Shown: positions 8,487-17,388 of the stretch, in pieces
How the letters are laid out: every line of letters begins with the position of its first letter
Position numbering within the stretch: the stretch's first letter is position 1
Origin: Larkinella terrae
GTDB taxonomy: Bacteria > Bacteroidota > Bacteroidia > Cytophagales > Spirosomataceae
Assembly (NCBI RefSeq): GCF_009668025.1
Contig: NZ_WJXZ01000012.1
Location: 186,001 to 250,000 of the forward strand
DNA length: 64,000 bases
Reading direction: 5' to 3'
The notes under the pieces: generated by a model
Told to the model about the DNA's origin: nothing
Databases searched by the model: none
What the model saw: only the letters and a program-made list of their open reading frames with translations
Program-made: the position numbers and the translations under genes

Positions 8487-9836
8487 ATGAAATTCCTCCG
8501 TATCGCCTTCAAAATAGTGCTGGGACTGATCGCAGCCATTCTCCTTTTTCTGGCCGTTAGCCTGGCTCCGGTCGATGATCAGCCGTACCGAAAAACCGAC
8601 TATTACCACTACACGCGGCAGCAACTGCTCGACCTGGCTCCTCCGCCCAATCCAACGGCCGGGTTGCGGGCGGGTTGGGCCAAAGTCAATCTGACGCCCT
8701 CGTTCACGACGCCCACCGGCGGTTATGGCGCCCGAAAAGGCAAACACTGGACCACCGTCAGCGACTCCATTTACGTTCGAACTTTTGTTTTGAACAATGG
8801 TAACACCAAAGTGGCTGTTATTGCGCTCGATTTGCTGATTACGCCCCCCACGGTAACAGAACAACTCAAAAAAAGATTACCGGAAATCGGTTTTCGGTGG
8901 GAGAATGTGTTCACGGGCGCTATTCACAGCCACAACACGCTGGGCGGCTGGGCTCCGGGGCTGGTTGGCGAACTGTTTGCGGGCGATTTTGATCAGCGGG
9001 TTGTCGATCACATTACCGATGCGGTTTTGAAATCCATCGTACTGGCCGAGAAGCAGTTGGCACCGGTGGAAGTTGGTTTTTCCGAAATCGACGCGCCCGA
9101 TCTGGTTTATAACCGCATGAACGATGAAGGGAAAGTCGACGGTGAAATCCGGCTTCTGAAGCTCAAAAAAAATACCGGCGAATCGGCGCTGCTCTGCACG
9201 TTTGGGGGACACGCGACGATTTTCCGGGCCGCTGATTACCAGTATTTAAGTCGGGATTATCCGGGCGCACTGGTCGATCGGCTGGAAAAACAATCGGGCG
9301 GTTTTGTGGCTTTCATGGCCGGATCGGTCGGTAGCACCGGCTCGAAAACCAAACCCGGTAAAGATGAGTTTGCGACCATCCGAACGTATGCCGATACGCT
9401 GACGGCGCGGATTTCGCCCACCTTGCCCAAACTGAAAACCAAACCGGACAGTACGCTCGAACTGCTGACGTTGCCGCTGCAACTTCGCGAACCGCAGGCC
9501 CGCGTCACCGACGACTGGCGGGTGCGCGGCTGGTTCTTTCATACCGTTTACGGCGATTATCCTTCCGACCTGAAGGCGTTGCGCATTGGCCGGACGGTTT
9601 TGCTCGGAACGCCCTGCGATTTTTCGGGAGAACTGGTCGCCGAACTCCGGCAGCAGGCCGACCGGAAAGGGTTGAATCTCATGGTAACGAGTTTTAACGG
9701 CGGGTACGTCGGTTACATTACGCCCGACAAATACTACCACAAGGAAGCGTACGAAACGCTGACGATGAACTGGTTCGGGCCGGAAAACGGCGCGTATTTT
9801 GTGGAAATGATGAAAGGGTTGCTGGACCGGATGTAG
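8487..9836 (+). CDS. neutral/alkaline ceramidase-domain protein
   Basis: A 449-residue protein with one N-terminal hydrophobic segment (signal or anchor), then a neutral-ceramidase N-terminal type domain: RAGWAKVNLTPS, TPTGGYGAR, FTGAIHSHNTLGG (metal-binding histidines) and FGGHATIF. Full neutral ceramidases hydrolyse ceramide to sphingosine and fatty acid and are about 650 residues; this one is shorter and lacks their C-terminal immunoglobulin-like domain. The substrate may therefore be another N-acyl lipid. It is followed tail-to-tail by a NAPE-PLD-like hydrolase and is divergent from a lipid transporter. Confidence 0.82.
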   Translation: MKFLRIAFKIVLGLIAAILLFLAVSLAPVDDQPYRKTDYYHYTRQQLLDLAPPPNPTAGLRAGWAKVNLTPSFTTPTGGYGARKGKHWTTVSDSIYVRTFVLNNGNTKVAVIALDLLITPPTVTEQLKKRLPEIGFRWENVFTGAIHSHNTLGGWAPGLVGELFAGDFDQRVVDHITDAVLKSIVLAEKQLAPVEVGFSEIDAPDLVYNRMNDEGKVDGEIRLLKLKKNTGESALLCTFGGHATIFRAADYQYLSRDYPGALVDRLEKQSGGFVAFMAGSVGSTGSKTKPGKDEFATIRTYADTLTARISPTLPKLKTKPDSTLELLTLPLQLREPQARVTDDWRVRGWFFHTVYGDYPSDLKALRIGRTVLLGTPCDFSGELVAELRQQADRKGLNLMVTSFNGGYVGYITPDKYYHKEAYETLTMNWFGPENGAYFVEMMKGLLDRM

Positions 9837-9837
9837 G

Positions 9838-10971
9838 TTACGGCATGGTTTCCCACCAGTGCGCAGTCGGAATGTCCGATCCCAAAACCGTTACTTCGCC
9901 AATCCGGGGCGTGGCAATTTTGGTCCCCAGCGCCGCCGATTTTTTCATAAGCCGCTGGATTGGGTCGCGCCAGGTGTGCAGCGCCAGATTGAATTTTCCC
10001 CAGTGAATCGGAATCAGCAGATCGGCTTTCACATCCAGTTGAGCCTGAGCGGTTTGTTCGGGCATCATGTGAATATCGATCCAGTCTTCGTTGTAAGCGC
10101 CACACTCCAGCAGCGCAATATCGAACGGGCCGTATTTCTCGCCGACCATTTTCAGGCCGGGATAATAACCGGTATCTCCGCCGTAGTACACCCGCTTCTG
10201 CGTTCCCAGCAACGCCCACGAACACCACAGCGTGCCGTTTCGATTGGTCAATCCGCGACCGGAGAAATGCCGGGCGGGGGCGCAAACCAGCGTCAGATCG
10301 TCGAATTTCGCGGATTCGTGCCAGTCGAGTTCCGTAATCTGACTCGGCGCAATGCCCCACTTTTCCAGGTGAGCGCCAACGCCCAGCGGCACAAAAAACC
10401 GGTCGACTTTTCCTTTTAATCGCGTGAACGTTCCGTAATCCAGGTGATCATAATGGTCGTGCGACAGCACGACGGCGTCGACGTGCGGCAACTCATCCAC
10501 GTCCATGTAGTGATCGAACGGAAACCGCTTGGGGCCCGAGAACGACGCAAAGGACGCCCGTTCGCTGAAAACCGGGTCGGTCAGCAGGGTTTTCCCCTGA
10601 ATCCGGATCAGCAGCGTCGAATGCCCAAACCAACCGATGGCAACCTGCTCCGGTCCGCCGTTGCCCTCAAACAGTTTGACATCGAAGGGTACAGTTTTGA
10701 TGGTATCAGTCGGCTCGGCGCCCGGCACGCCGGTGAGCATTTTCCAGGTGGCCGACACCATTTTACCCGCCGACATATTGAGGCTCGTCGGCACCAGGTT
10801 CTGGAAGGTTCCGTCTTTAAAATTGGGTGAATTCTGAATGCGTTTCAGCCGCTCGCCGGTCGGTGTTTCGCCGAATTGCGGAGACAGGTTCACAAACGCA
10901 ACAGCGGCAATGACAAGGAGTACGATCAGCGAAACGATTACGAGGGCCATTCTTTTCAGGAATTTTTTCAT
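9838..10971 (-). CDS. MBL-fold hydrolase, NAPE-PLD-like
   Basis: A 377-residue protein starting at the ATG at 10971 (MKKFLKRM), which gives a clean N-terminal membrane segment; the longer frame to 11052 adds poor sequence. The metallo-beta-lactamase site HxHxDH is seen as SHDHYDHLD, with further ligands in APARHFSGRG, YGGDTGYYP and IPIHWGKF. The phrase GHSTLLIRIQGKTLLTDPVFS is typical of the group that includes N-acyl-phosphatidylethanolamine phospholipase D and UlaG. The exact substrate is unknown. Its stop is one base from that of the ceramidase-domain gene. Confidence 0.85.
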   Translation of the reverse strand: MKKFLKRMALVIVSLIVLLVIAAVAFVNLSPQFGETPTGERLKRIQNSPNFKDGTFQNLVPTSLNMSAGKMVSATWKMLTGVPGAEPTDTIKTVPFDVKLFEGNGGPEQVAIGWFGHSTLLIRIQGKTLLTDPVFSERASFASFSGPKRFPFDHYMDVDELPHVDAVVLSHDHYDHLDYGTFTRLKGKVDRFFVPLGVGAHLEKWGIAPSQITELDWHESAKFDDLTLVCAPARHFSGRGLTNRNGTLWCSWALLGTQKRVYYGGDTGYYPGLKMVGEKYGPFDIALLECGAYNEDWIDIHMMPEQTAQAQLDVKADLLIPIHWGKFNLALHTWRDPIQRLMKKSAALGTKIATPRIGEVTVLGSDIPTAHWWETMP

Positions 10972-11056
10972 TCGTGCAAACGGGGTGGGTTGTCGCCCGA
11001 TAAACGGGCTTCCCGTCTGCAACACGCCGGGCCCTTTGTGTAGTTCCACCAATGAC

Positions 11057-11587
11057 TTACTTCACCCGGTCAAACACGAACAGATCAGCGAAAACCCATT
11101 TACCGTCTTTCTGATTGCCGCGCTGAATGACCAGCTGGTTGTCCGACCGTTTTTCGTAAATAATTCGGATGGAACCGTCCGATTTTTCAAACAGTGCCTG
11201 GTTCTTTTTGGCTTCAATGAACGAATACCGGTCCGAGACGTCTTTTTCTTCCGACCCGATCAGGCCCGGTTTGAAATGTTTCACCAATACAATGGGGCCT
11301 TTTTCGGTTTGTTCAAAGATGAGCAGTTCGTACATCGTCACTTTACCGTCCTTCATCATGCGCATAAAACCGGCCAGGTTGTCGCCCTGCGGAGCGGCCC
11401 AGGCGGCATCGATCGGACCGCCGTTAAAGGTTCCTTTCCAGCGGCCTTCCATAAAACTAACATCGGTGAGCGAGCCTTTGGATTGGGCGTGACCCGCCAG
11501 GTTTACCAATAAATAGAGAGCAATAAGAATGGAAAAAGGAGCGGAATCGCGCAGCTTTCCGAAACGGAGAGTCTTAAATCGGTTCAT
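11057..11587 (-). CDS. secreted DUF6265-like protein
   Basis: A 176-residue protein from the ATG at 11587 (MNRFKTLRFG). It has an N-terminal hydrophobic segment ending in HAQS, probably a signal peptide, then FMEGRWKGTF and GDNLAGFMRMMKDGKV, which fit a small lipocalin-like beta-barrel family (DUF6265). Function unknown. It is the likely first gene of a pair with the MBL-fold hydrolase on the same strand, though 85 bp separate the stop from that start. Confidence 0.75.
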   Translation of the reverse strand: MNRFKTLRFGKLRDSAPFSILIALYLLVNLAGHAQSKGSLTDVSFMEGRWKGTFNGGPIDAAWAAPQGDNLAGFMRMMKDGKVTMYELLIFEQTEKGPIVLVKHFKPGLIGSEEKDVSDRYSFIEAKKNQALFEKSDGSIRIIYEKRSDNQLVIQRGNQKDGKWVFADLFVFDRVK

Positions 11588-11671
11588 GGGGAATAGGTTT
11601 ATGGATCGGCAAGATACTAAAATCCCGCTGACGAGCGGCAACGATTCGTCGTTTTGAAAAAGCCGGGAGAT

Positions 11672-12694
11672 TTACGAAATGGCATCCTGCTGTCGTACAA
11701 TTAATTCCGGTTCGAGGATCACTTTTTGCAAATCCGTCGGCGCAATAACCCCGTTGATCACATTAAGCAGAATTTCAGCTGCCATAAATCCGATTTGGTA
11801 GGGATGCTGTTCAACGGAAGCCAATGGGGGATGTTCCAGATACATATTCAGCGGCAGGTTGGCAAAACTGACAAAGGAAATATCCTGATTGACAACCAGC
11901 CCGTAACTGCGGCAAACCTGCATGGCATCCAGTGCCACGTAATCATTGAACGTCAGCACGGCGTCCGGCCGGGTTGCCGATGACAAAAGCTGATTCATTT
12001 TCAGGGCGGTTTCCTGCGTGGTGAGGTCGCTGCGCTTGATCAGGGCATTTTCAACGGGTAAACCTTCTTCCACCAAGGCCGTGATGTAACCCCGATACCG
12101 TTCCTCGCTGGCGATCAGCGCGTGCGGGCCGTTCAGCAGTGCGATGCGCCGGTGACCGCGCCGGGCCAGCCATTTGGTAGCTTCGTACGCGCCTTTTTCC
12201 ATGTTACACTCCACCTGATGCGCGGCAATATGGGGTGGAATGCGGTCGAAAAGCACCAGCGGAATCTGGCGATCCAATAGTTCCTGAATGTGGTGAATCT
12301 GCTGCGTTTCTTTGGCAACCGACAACAACACCCCATCGACCCGATTGGAAGCCAAAACCGTCAGAATCTGCTTTTCCCGATCAAACCGGTCGTGTGATTG
12401 ATACAGCGCCACCGTAACCTGGTGCTCGAACGCCAGTTCTTCCACGCCATTGATGACCTCCGAAAAAAAGTTCTCCCGGATTTCCGGCAACACCATGCCG
12501 ATCACGCCCGTTCGGCCCCGCTGGAGATTGCGGGCTGTCGTACTGGGCAGGTATTTCAACTGATTGGCCAGTGCATGAACGGCCTCGCGGGTATGGGAAC
12601 TGATGCGCGGATGGTTTTGTAAAGCCCTGGATACCGTAGATGGCGATACATTTAACTGACGGGCAATCTCTTTAATTGTAACAACATCTTTCAT
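11672..12694 (-). CDS. LacI family transcriptional regulator
   Basis: A 340-residue LacI/GalR-type regulator. Residues 4-25 form the helix-turn-helix (IKEIARQLNVSPSTVSRAL), followed by the hinge and a periplasmic-binding-protein-like sugar sensor domain (GVIGMVLPEI through VILEPELIVR). It is divergent from the GH109/SusCD locus, and the shared promoter holds two identical 10-bp palindromes of the kind LacI-family proteins bind. Autoregulation and control of the neighbouring glycan locus are therefore likely. LacI-type control is less common for Sus loci than hybrid two-component or sigma/anti-sigma control. Confidence 0.95.
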   Translation of the reverse strand: MKDVVTIKEIARQLNVSPSTVSRALQNHPRISSHTREAVHALANQLKYLPSTTARNLQRGRTGVIGMVLPEIRENFFSEVINGVEELAFEHQVTVALYQSHDRFDREKQILTVLASNRVDGVLLSVAKETQQIHHIQELLDRQIPLVLFDRIPPHIAAHQVECNMEKGAYEATKWLARRGHRRIALLNGPHALIASEERYRGYITALVEEGLPVENALIKRSDLTTQETALKMNQLLSSATRPDAVLTFNDYVALDAMQVCRSYGLVVNQDISFVSFANLPLNMYLEHPPLASVEQHPYQIGFMAAEILLNVINGVIAPTDLQKVILEPELIVRQQDAIS

Positions 12695-12763
12695 GTTGAT
12701 TCGCAGTCTGCCTTACAATTTACTCTTTTTATCCATTATCCCGAAATTTTCTTCGGTTTTGCA

Positions 12764-12795
12764 CAAACGTTTGCACACCTCAGAACAAACGTTTG
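12764..12795. promoter_or_regulatory. twin LacI-type operators
   Basis: The 10-bp perfect palindrome CAAACGTTTG occurs at 12764-12773 and 12786-12795, 22 bp centre to centre, that is two helical turns on the same DNA face. The central CG and overall form match LacI/GalR-family operators. They sit between the divergent regulator gene and the GH109 gene, a placement suited to control of both. Confidence 0.8.
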
Positions 12796-12923
12796 CGCAA
12801 ATCAAAACCGTCAGAATCAGGTTTATCGGTTCCCGATTTTGGTTGATCAATTGTTACCTTTTCTTCAATTTTCGTCATCAACTAACTCAAATTCCTTCAC
12901 AAAAGGCAACCCCATCTTAAGCC

Positions 12924-14300
12924 ATGCCAACCTCTTCACGCCGAAATTTCCTGCGTACCGCTGCCCTCAGCACGGCGACCGCCCCATTTATTCCTTCGTT
13001 ATTCGAATCGGCTGTAGCTGCTTCAAAACCGTCGGCTTTGTCGCAGGTTCGGCTGGCTTTTATTGGTGTCGGCTCGCGGGGGCGCAGTCACGTTCGCCAG
13101 GCGCTCCTGCGCGATGATGTGGTCATTACGGCCATTTGTGATCCAGACCCGGAAGCCATCAGCCGGACCAACGCCATGATCGAAAAAAGTGGTAAAAAAA
13201 CGCCGGTCGCTTACACCAAAGGCGGGGAAGATTTTGTGAATATGCTCAAACGCGACGACATCGACGGCGTCGTGATCGCGACGCCCTGGGAGTGGCACGT
13301 TCCGATGGCGGTTGCTACGATGAAAGCGGGGAAATATGCCGGGGTGGAAGTTTCGGCGACCGTAACGCTGAAAGAATCCTGGGATCTGGTGAACACGTTC
13401 GAGAAAACCGGGTCGCACTGCATGATTCTGGAAAACGTCTGCTACCGGCGCGACGTGCTGGCGGTTTTGAACATGATCCGGCAGGGCATGTTTGGCGAAA
13501 TGCTGTACGCGCACTGCGGGTATCAGCACGATTTGCGGAATATCAAGTTCAACGACGGCAAATCCATCGGTGGCGTTGGAGCCGAATTTGGTGCCAAAGG
13601 CTATTCCGAGGCCAAGTGGCGGACACAACATTCCGTCGATCGGAACGGCGATTTGTATCCGACCCACGGCCTCGGTCCCGTGGCCCACTGGCTGAACATC
13701 AACCGGGGAAACCGCTTCACGCACCTGACGTCGATGGCAACGCAGTCGCGCGGACTGCATAAATACGTGGTCGACAAAGGCGGAAAAGATCACCCCAATG
13801 CCAAGGTAAACTTCAAACTGGGCGACGTCGTCACGACAATGGTGCAGTGTGCCAACGGTGAAAACATCGTCATCATGCACGATACGAACTCGCCCCGGCC
13901 GTACTCACTCGGTTTTCGGGCGCAGGGAACGCAGGGTATCTGGATGGACGACGGCAAAACGATTTACCTGGAAGGAACAAGCCCGAAACCGCACCAGTGG
14001 GAACCGTTCAATTCGTATCAGGAAAAATACGACCATCCGCTTTGGAAACAACACGGCCCAACCGCTCAGAGTGGTGGCCACGGCGGTATTGATTTCTTCG
14101 TGATGCGGGCTTTCATCGAATCCATCAAAGCCCAAACCGCGCCACCGATCGACGTCTACGATGCAGCCGCCTGGAGCGCCATCAGCCCACTGTCGGAACA
14201 GTCTATTGCGCAGGGCAGCAAACCGATTGAAATCCCGGATTTCACGCGGGGCAAATGGAAGACAAACCGCCCCATTTTCGGCCTGAACGAGATTTATTAA
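12924..14300 (+). CDS. GH109-type NAD-dependent glycosidase (Gfo/Idh/MocA fold)
   Basis: A 458-residue exported protein with a twin-arginine signal (SRRNFLRTAA, residues 5-14) and a Rossmann domain (LAFIGVGSRGRSH). Instead of the Lys of the usual EKP dehydrogenase motif it has GVEVSATVTLKESWDL, then LENVCYRRDVLAVLNMIRQG and YPTHGLGPVAHWL, which are hallmarks of GH109. Founding GH109 members are alpha-N-acetylgalactosaminidases that use a bound NAD in an oxidation-elimination-addition cycle and can remove the blood-group A sugar. Actual specificity here is inferred. It is the first gene after the twin operators and precedes susC by 148 bp. Confidence 0.85.
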   Translation: MPTSSRRNFLRTAALSTATAPFIPSLFESAVAASKPSALSQVRLAFIGVGSRGRSHVRQALLRDDVVITAICDPDPEAISRTNAMIEKSGKKTPVAYTKGGEDFVNMLKRDDIDGVVIATPWEWHVPMAVATMKAGKYAGVEVSATVTLKESWDLVNTFEKTGSHCMILENVCYRRDVLAVLNMIRQGMFGEMLYAHCGYQHDLRNIKFNDGKSIGGVGAEFGAKGYSEAKWRTQHSVDRNGDLYPTHGLGPVAHWLNINRGNRFTHLTSMATQSRGLHKYVVDKGGKDHPNAKVNFKLGDVVTTMVQCANGENIVIMHDTNSPRPYSLGFRAQGTQGIWMDDGKTIYLEGTSPKPHQWEPFNSYQEKYDHPLWKQHGPTAQSGGHGGIDFFVMRAFIESIKAQTAPPIDVYDAAAWSAISPLSEQSIAQGSKPIEIPDFTRGKWKTNRPIFGLNEIY

Positions 14301-14325
14301 TTCGATTTACTCAACAACCCGACCG

Positions 14326-14366
14326 GGTAGTCCCTACCGTCTCAGAACCGTCTGGTTCTGAGACGG
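14326..14366. repeat. tandem hairpins between GH109 and susC genes
   Basis: A perfect 13-bp stem (14337-14349 with 14354-14366, loop GTCT) follows a smaller stem GGTAG-TCC-CTACC at 14326-14338 that shares two bases with it. No T-run follows, so it looks more like an mRNA-stabilising or processing hairpin, or a REP-like palindrome, than a terminator. It could set different levels for the GH109 and SusC messages. Confidence 0.65.
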
Positions 14367-14448
14367 CCACCCTTTCTTTGCCTTCACTTAATCCCCTAAG
14401 CCCTTTCCTTCTGCTTCTTAATCTCCACTTTATCAATAACCTAAAAAC

Positions 14449-17376
14449 ATGAAACAGCTTTCCGTGAGTTTACTTTTCTGGCTGTCGGTAACCGTTTGTG
14501 GTTATGCCCAGTCAAGCCTTCGCGGTACGGTTCGCGACGATGCCGGACAACCGCTGCCGGGTGCTACCATCATTGTCCGTGGAACGACACAAGGCACCAC
14601 CACCGACGACAAAGGCGCTTTCTCCGTTCGTGCAACACCAGCCGATGTGCTGGAAATCAGCTCAATTGGGTATCAGGGAACGACCGTCACGGTCGGGAAC
14701 CAGACCTCGGTCGAAATTTCGCTCAAGAAAGCCGACACCATGCTGGATGAGGTCGTCGTGATGGGCTATACCACGACCAATCAGCGTAATCTGGCCGGTT
14801 CGGCGCAGGTCGTAACGGCCAAAGAACTGAAAGACGTAACGGCCAACAACGTCGGGCAGATGTTGCAGGGCAAGGCCGCCGGGGTGTTTGTCGGCAACAG
14901 TTCCGGTGATCCGCGTACGCCCCCCAAAGTGTTGATCCGGGGTGTTGGTACGCTGACCGCCAGTTCCAATCCGCTCTATGTGGTCGATGGCGTCATTGGC
15001 GGTATTCCGAACCCCAGCGACATCGAATCCATGACGGTTTTGAAAGATGCTTCCGCAACTGCGCTGTACGGCGCGCGGGCGTCCAACGGCGTTATTGTGA
15101 TCACGACCCGCCGGGGTGCTTCCGGAAAAACCCGCATGACGGCCCGTTTGAATCAGGGCGTTGGCACCTTGAGTCTGGGGAATTTTCGATTGCTGGACGG
15201 TCCGCAACTGTATGATTTACAGAAGAAAGTATTCCAGCGCGACCGGCCAACGGGCGTTTTGAATGACTATTTGCCCACACCCGAAGCGAATGCCAATACC
15301 AACTGGTTCGATCAGGCGTTTCGGACGGCCACCAATACGCTGGCCGAACTGAGTGCATCGGGGGGGAGCGACAAAACCAAGTTTTTCCTGAGCGGAAACT
15401 ACTACAAGGAACAGGGTATTTTGCAGGGAACCGGCCTCGACCGGTTTGGCGGACGGCTGAATTTCAGCCATAACATCAGCGACAAATTTCGGGTGAGCCT
15501 GAATACCGCCGGGCTGTATACACGCGGGTACGACAACAGCAACGGCGGGCTTTATGCGGCTTACACCTACCTGCCTTACGACGATCCGTACTACAACGGA
15601 CAACCGTATAATCCGGTAACGGGGGCTAAAAAATGGTATGGCCGCGATAACGCCAACTTCATTTACAACCGCCAGTTTAATACGTTCAAGGAAAACACCA
15701 TGTCAGCGGATGTGCTTTTTAAAGCCGAATACGATCTGTTGCCCTGGCTGACCCTGACGACGACCAACCGCGGACAGACCACTTATTACGGTAGCCAGAG
15801 CAGTCAGGATATGCGCGGCCCCAGTGCGCTGGATGTGCAGGGGCGGCTTTCCCGAACCAATACGCGCGAGTATACCTTGCTGACTTCGAACCTGTTGCGG
15901 TTTAAACATAGTTTCAAGGGCGGGCATACGCTGGACGGTTTGGCCGGTTACGAATTCCAGAATTATTACTACGAATCCCTGGCGGCCACCGGAAAAGGCA
16001 TTTTCTCCGGCCTGAGCATTCTGGACGCGACTTCGCAGCCCGAAACCATCGGTGGAACCAAAACCGACAATGCGTTCTCGTCGTATCTGTTTCAGGCCAA
16101 TTACGGCTATCAGGACAAATACCTCGTTACGACCTCGTTCCGCCGGGACGGTTCGTCCAAGTTTGGCCGGGATAGCAAATACGGAAATTTTTACGCGGTT
16201 GGCCTGACCTGGAATGCCTCGAATGAAGCCTTTCTGCGCAGCAATCCGTTGCTGACAAACCTCAAATTCCGGCTGAGTTACGGAACCACCGGGAATGCCG
16301 ATGGGATCAATGATTATGCCGCGCAGGGCTTGTATAACCTGACGGGCCAGTACGCCGGTATTCCGTCGGCGTATCCAACCCGGATCGAAAACCCGAACCT
16401 GTCGTGGGAGGTGTCGAACAACGCCAACTTTGGGATCGATGCCAGTTTATGGAACCGGCTTTCAATCACGGTAGATCTTTATAACCGACTGACCAACAAC
16501 CTGTTGTTTAATCGTCCCTTGCAGGCAACCAGCGGTTATTCATTCATTACCGAAAACGTAGGTGCGGTTCGAAACAAAGGGCTGGAAGTGGTTTTGTCGG
16601 CGGATATTTTGCAGAAAACCGCCCTGAAATGGCGCATGGACATTAACGCCGGAATAAACCGGAACCAGGTAACCCAGCTCTACGGCGACCGGACGCTGAT
16701 TGCCAACGGCCAGCGTCCGTATGCCCTCGATCAACCGCTCAACAGTTGGTACCTGCGCCGGTGGATGGGCGTCGATCCGCAAACCGGTGGACCGCTTTGG
16801 GAAAAAGTCGGCACCGACGGCAGCAGCACCACCACGACCAATTACAACGACGCAACGATTCAGTTCATCGGCAACAACGCCAACCCCAAGTTGTTCGGCG
16901 GTTTTCGTCAGGTGTTGAGCTGGAAAGGGCTGGAACTGAACGCGTTCTTTACGTACAGCACCGGGGCCATTTTGTATAACGGCGACCGGAACCTGTTCGA
17001 CAACGACGGCGCTTACGACCGCTACAACCTCATGGCCTTGCAGGATGGCTGGAGCCGCTGGGAACAACCCGGCGACATTGCCACGCATCCGAAGTACGTG
17101 ATCGGCGGGAACAACAACGCCCAGCGTCCGTCGTCCCGGTTTCTGGAGAACGGCAATTACCTCCGGCTGCGCAACATCAGTTTGACGTATGATTTGCCAG
17201 CGGCTTTGGTCAGCAGAGCCAAACTGGATGGGGTCCGGCTGTCGATTTCGGCGGATAACGTGTTCACAATCACGAAGTTTTCGGGTATTGATCCCGACGT
17301 AACCGAGACAGGTGAAGTGGGTACAAAATACCCGTTCAGCCGGAAATTGGTTTTTGGTCTCCAGTTTAACTTTTAA
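14449..17376 (+). CDS. SusC/RagA-type TonB-dependent transporter
   Basis: A 975-residue outer-membrane protein. It has a signal peptide (residues 1-21, ending GYAQS), a carboxypeptidase-regulatory-like domain (LRGTVRDDAGQPLPGATIIV), a TonB-box-like stretch (LDEVVVMGYTT), a plug with VDGVIGGIPNPSDIESMTVL and LYGARASNGVIVITT, then a long barrel ending in the C-terminal aromatic FGLQFNF used for outer-membrane insertion. SusC proteins import glycans or other large substrates captured by the partner SusD lipoprotein, which is encoded 12 bp downstream. Confidence 0.97.
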   Translation: MKQLSVSLLFWLSVTVCGYAQSSLRGTVRDDAGQPLPGATIIVRGTTQGTTTDDKGAFSVRATPADVLEISSIGYQGTTVTVGNQTSVEISLKKADTMLDEVVVMGYTTTNQRNLAGSAQVVTAKELKDVTANNVGQMLQGKAAGVFVGNSSGDPRTPPKVLIRGVGTLTASSNPLYVVDGVIGGIPNPSDIESMTVLKDASATALYGARASNGVIVITTRRGASGKTRMTARLNQGVGTLSLGNFRLLDGPQLYDLQKKVFQRDRPTGVLNDYLPTPEANANTNWFDQAFRTATNTLAELSASGGSDKTKFFLSGNYYKEQGILQGTGLDRFGGRLNFSHNISDKFRVSLNTAGLYTRGYDNSNGGLYAAYTYLPYDDPYYNGQPYNPVTGAKKWYGRDNANFIYNRQFNTFKENTMSADVLFKAEYDLLPWLTLTTTNRGQTTYYGSQSSQDMRGPSALDVQGRLSRTNTREYTLLTSNLLRFKHSFKGGHTLDGLAGYEFQNYYYESLAATGKGIFSGLSILDATSQPETIGGTKTDNAFSSYLFQANYGYQDKYLVTTSFRRDGSSKFGRDSKYGNFYAVGLTWNASNEAFLRSNPLLTNLKFRLSYGTTGNADGINDYAAQGLYNLTGQYAGIPSAYPTRIENPNLSWEVSNNANFGIDASLWNRLSITVDLYNRLTNNLLFNRPLQATSGYSFITENVGAVRNKGLEVVLSADILQKTALKWRMDINAGINRNQVTQLYGDRTLIANGQRPYALDQPLNSWYLRRWMGVDPQTGGPLWEKVGTDGSSTTTTNYNDATIQFIGNNANPKLFGGFRQVLSWKGLELNAFFTYSTGAILYNGDRNLFDNDGAYDRYNLMALQDGWSRWEQPGDIATHPKYVIGGNNNAQRPSSRFLENGNYLRLRNISLTYDLPAALVSRAKLDGVRLSISADNVFTITKFSGIDPDVTETGEVGTKYPFSRKLVFGLQFNF

Positions 17377-17388
17377 TCATCAACACCC

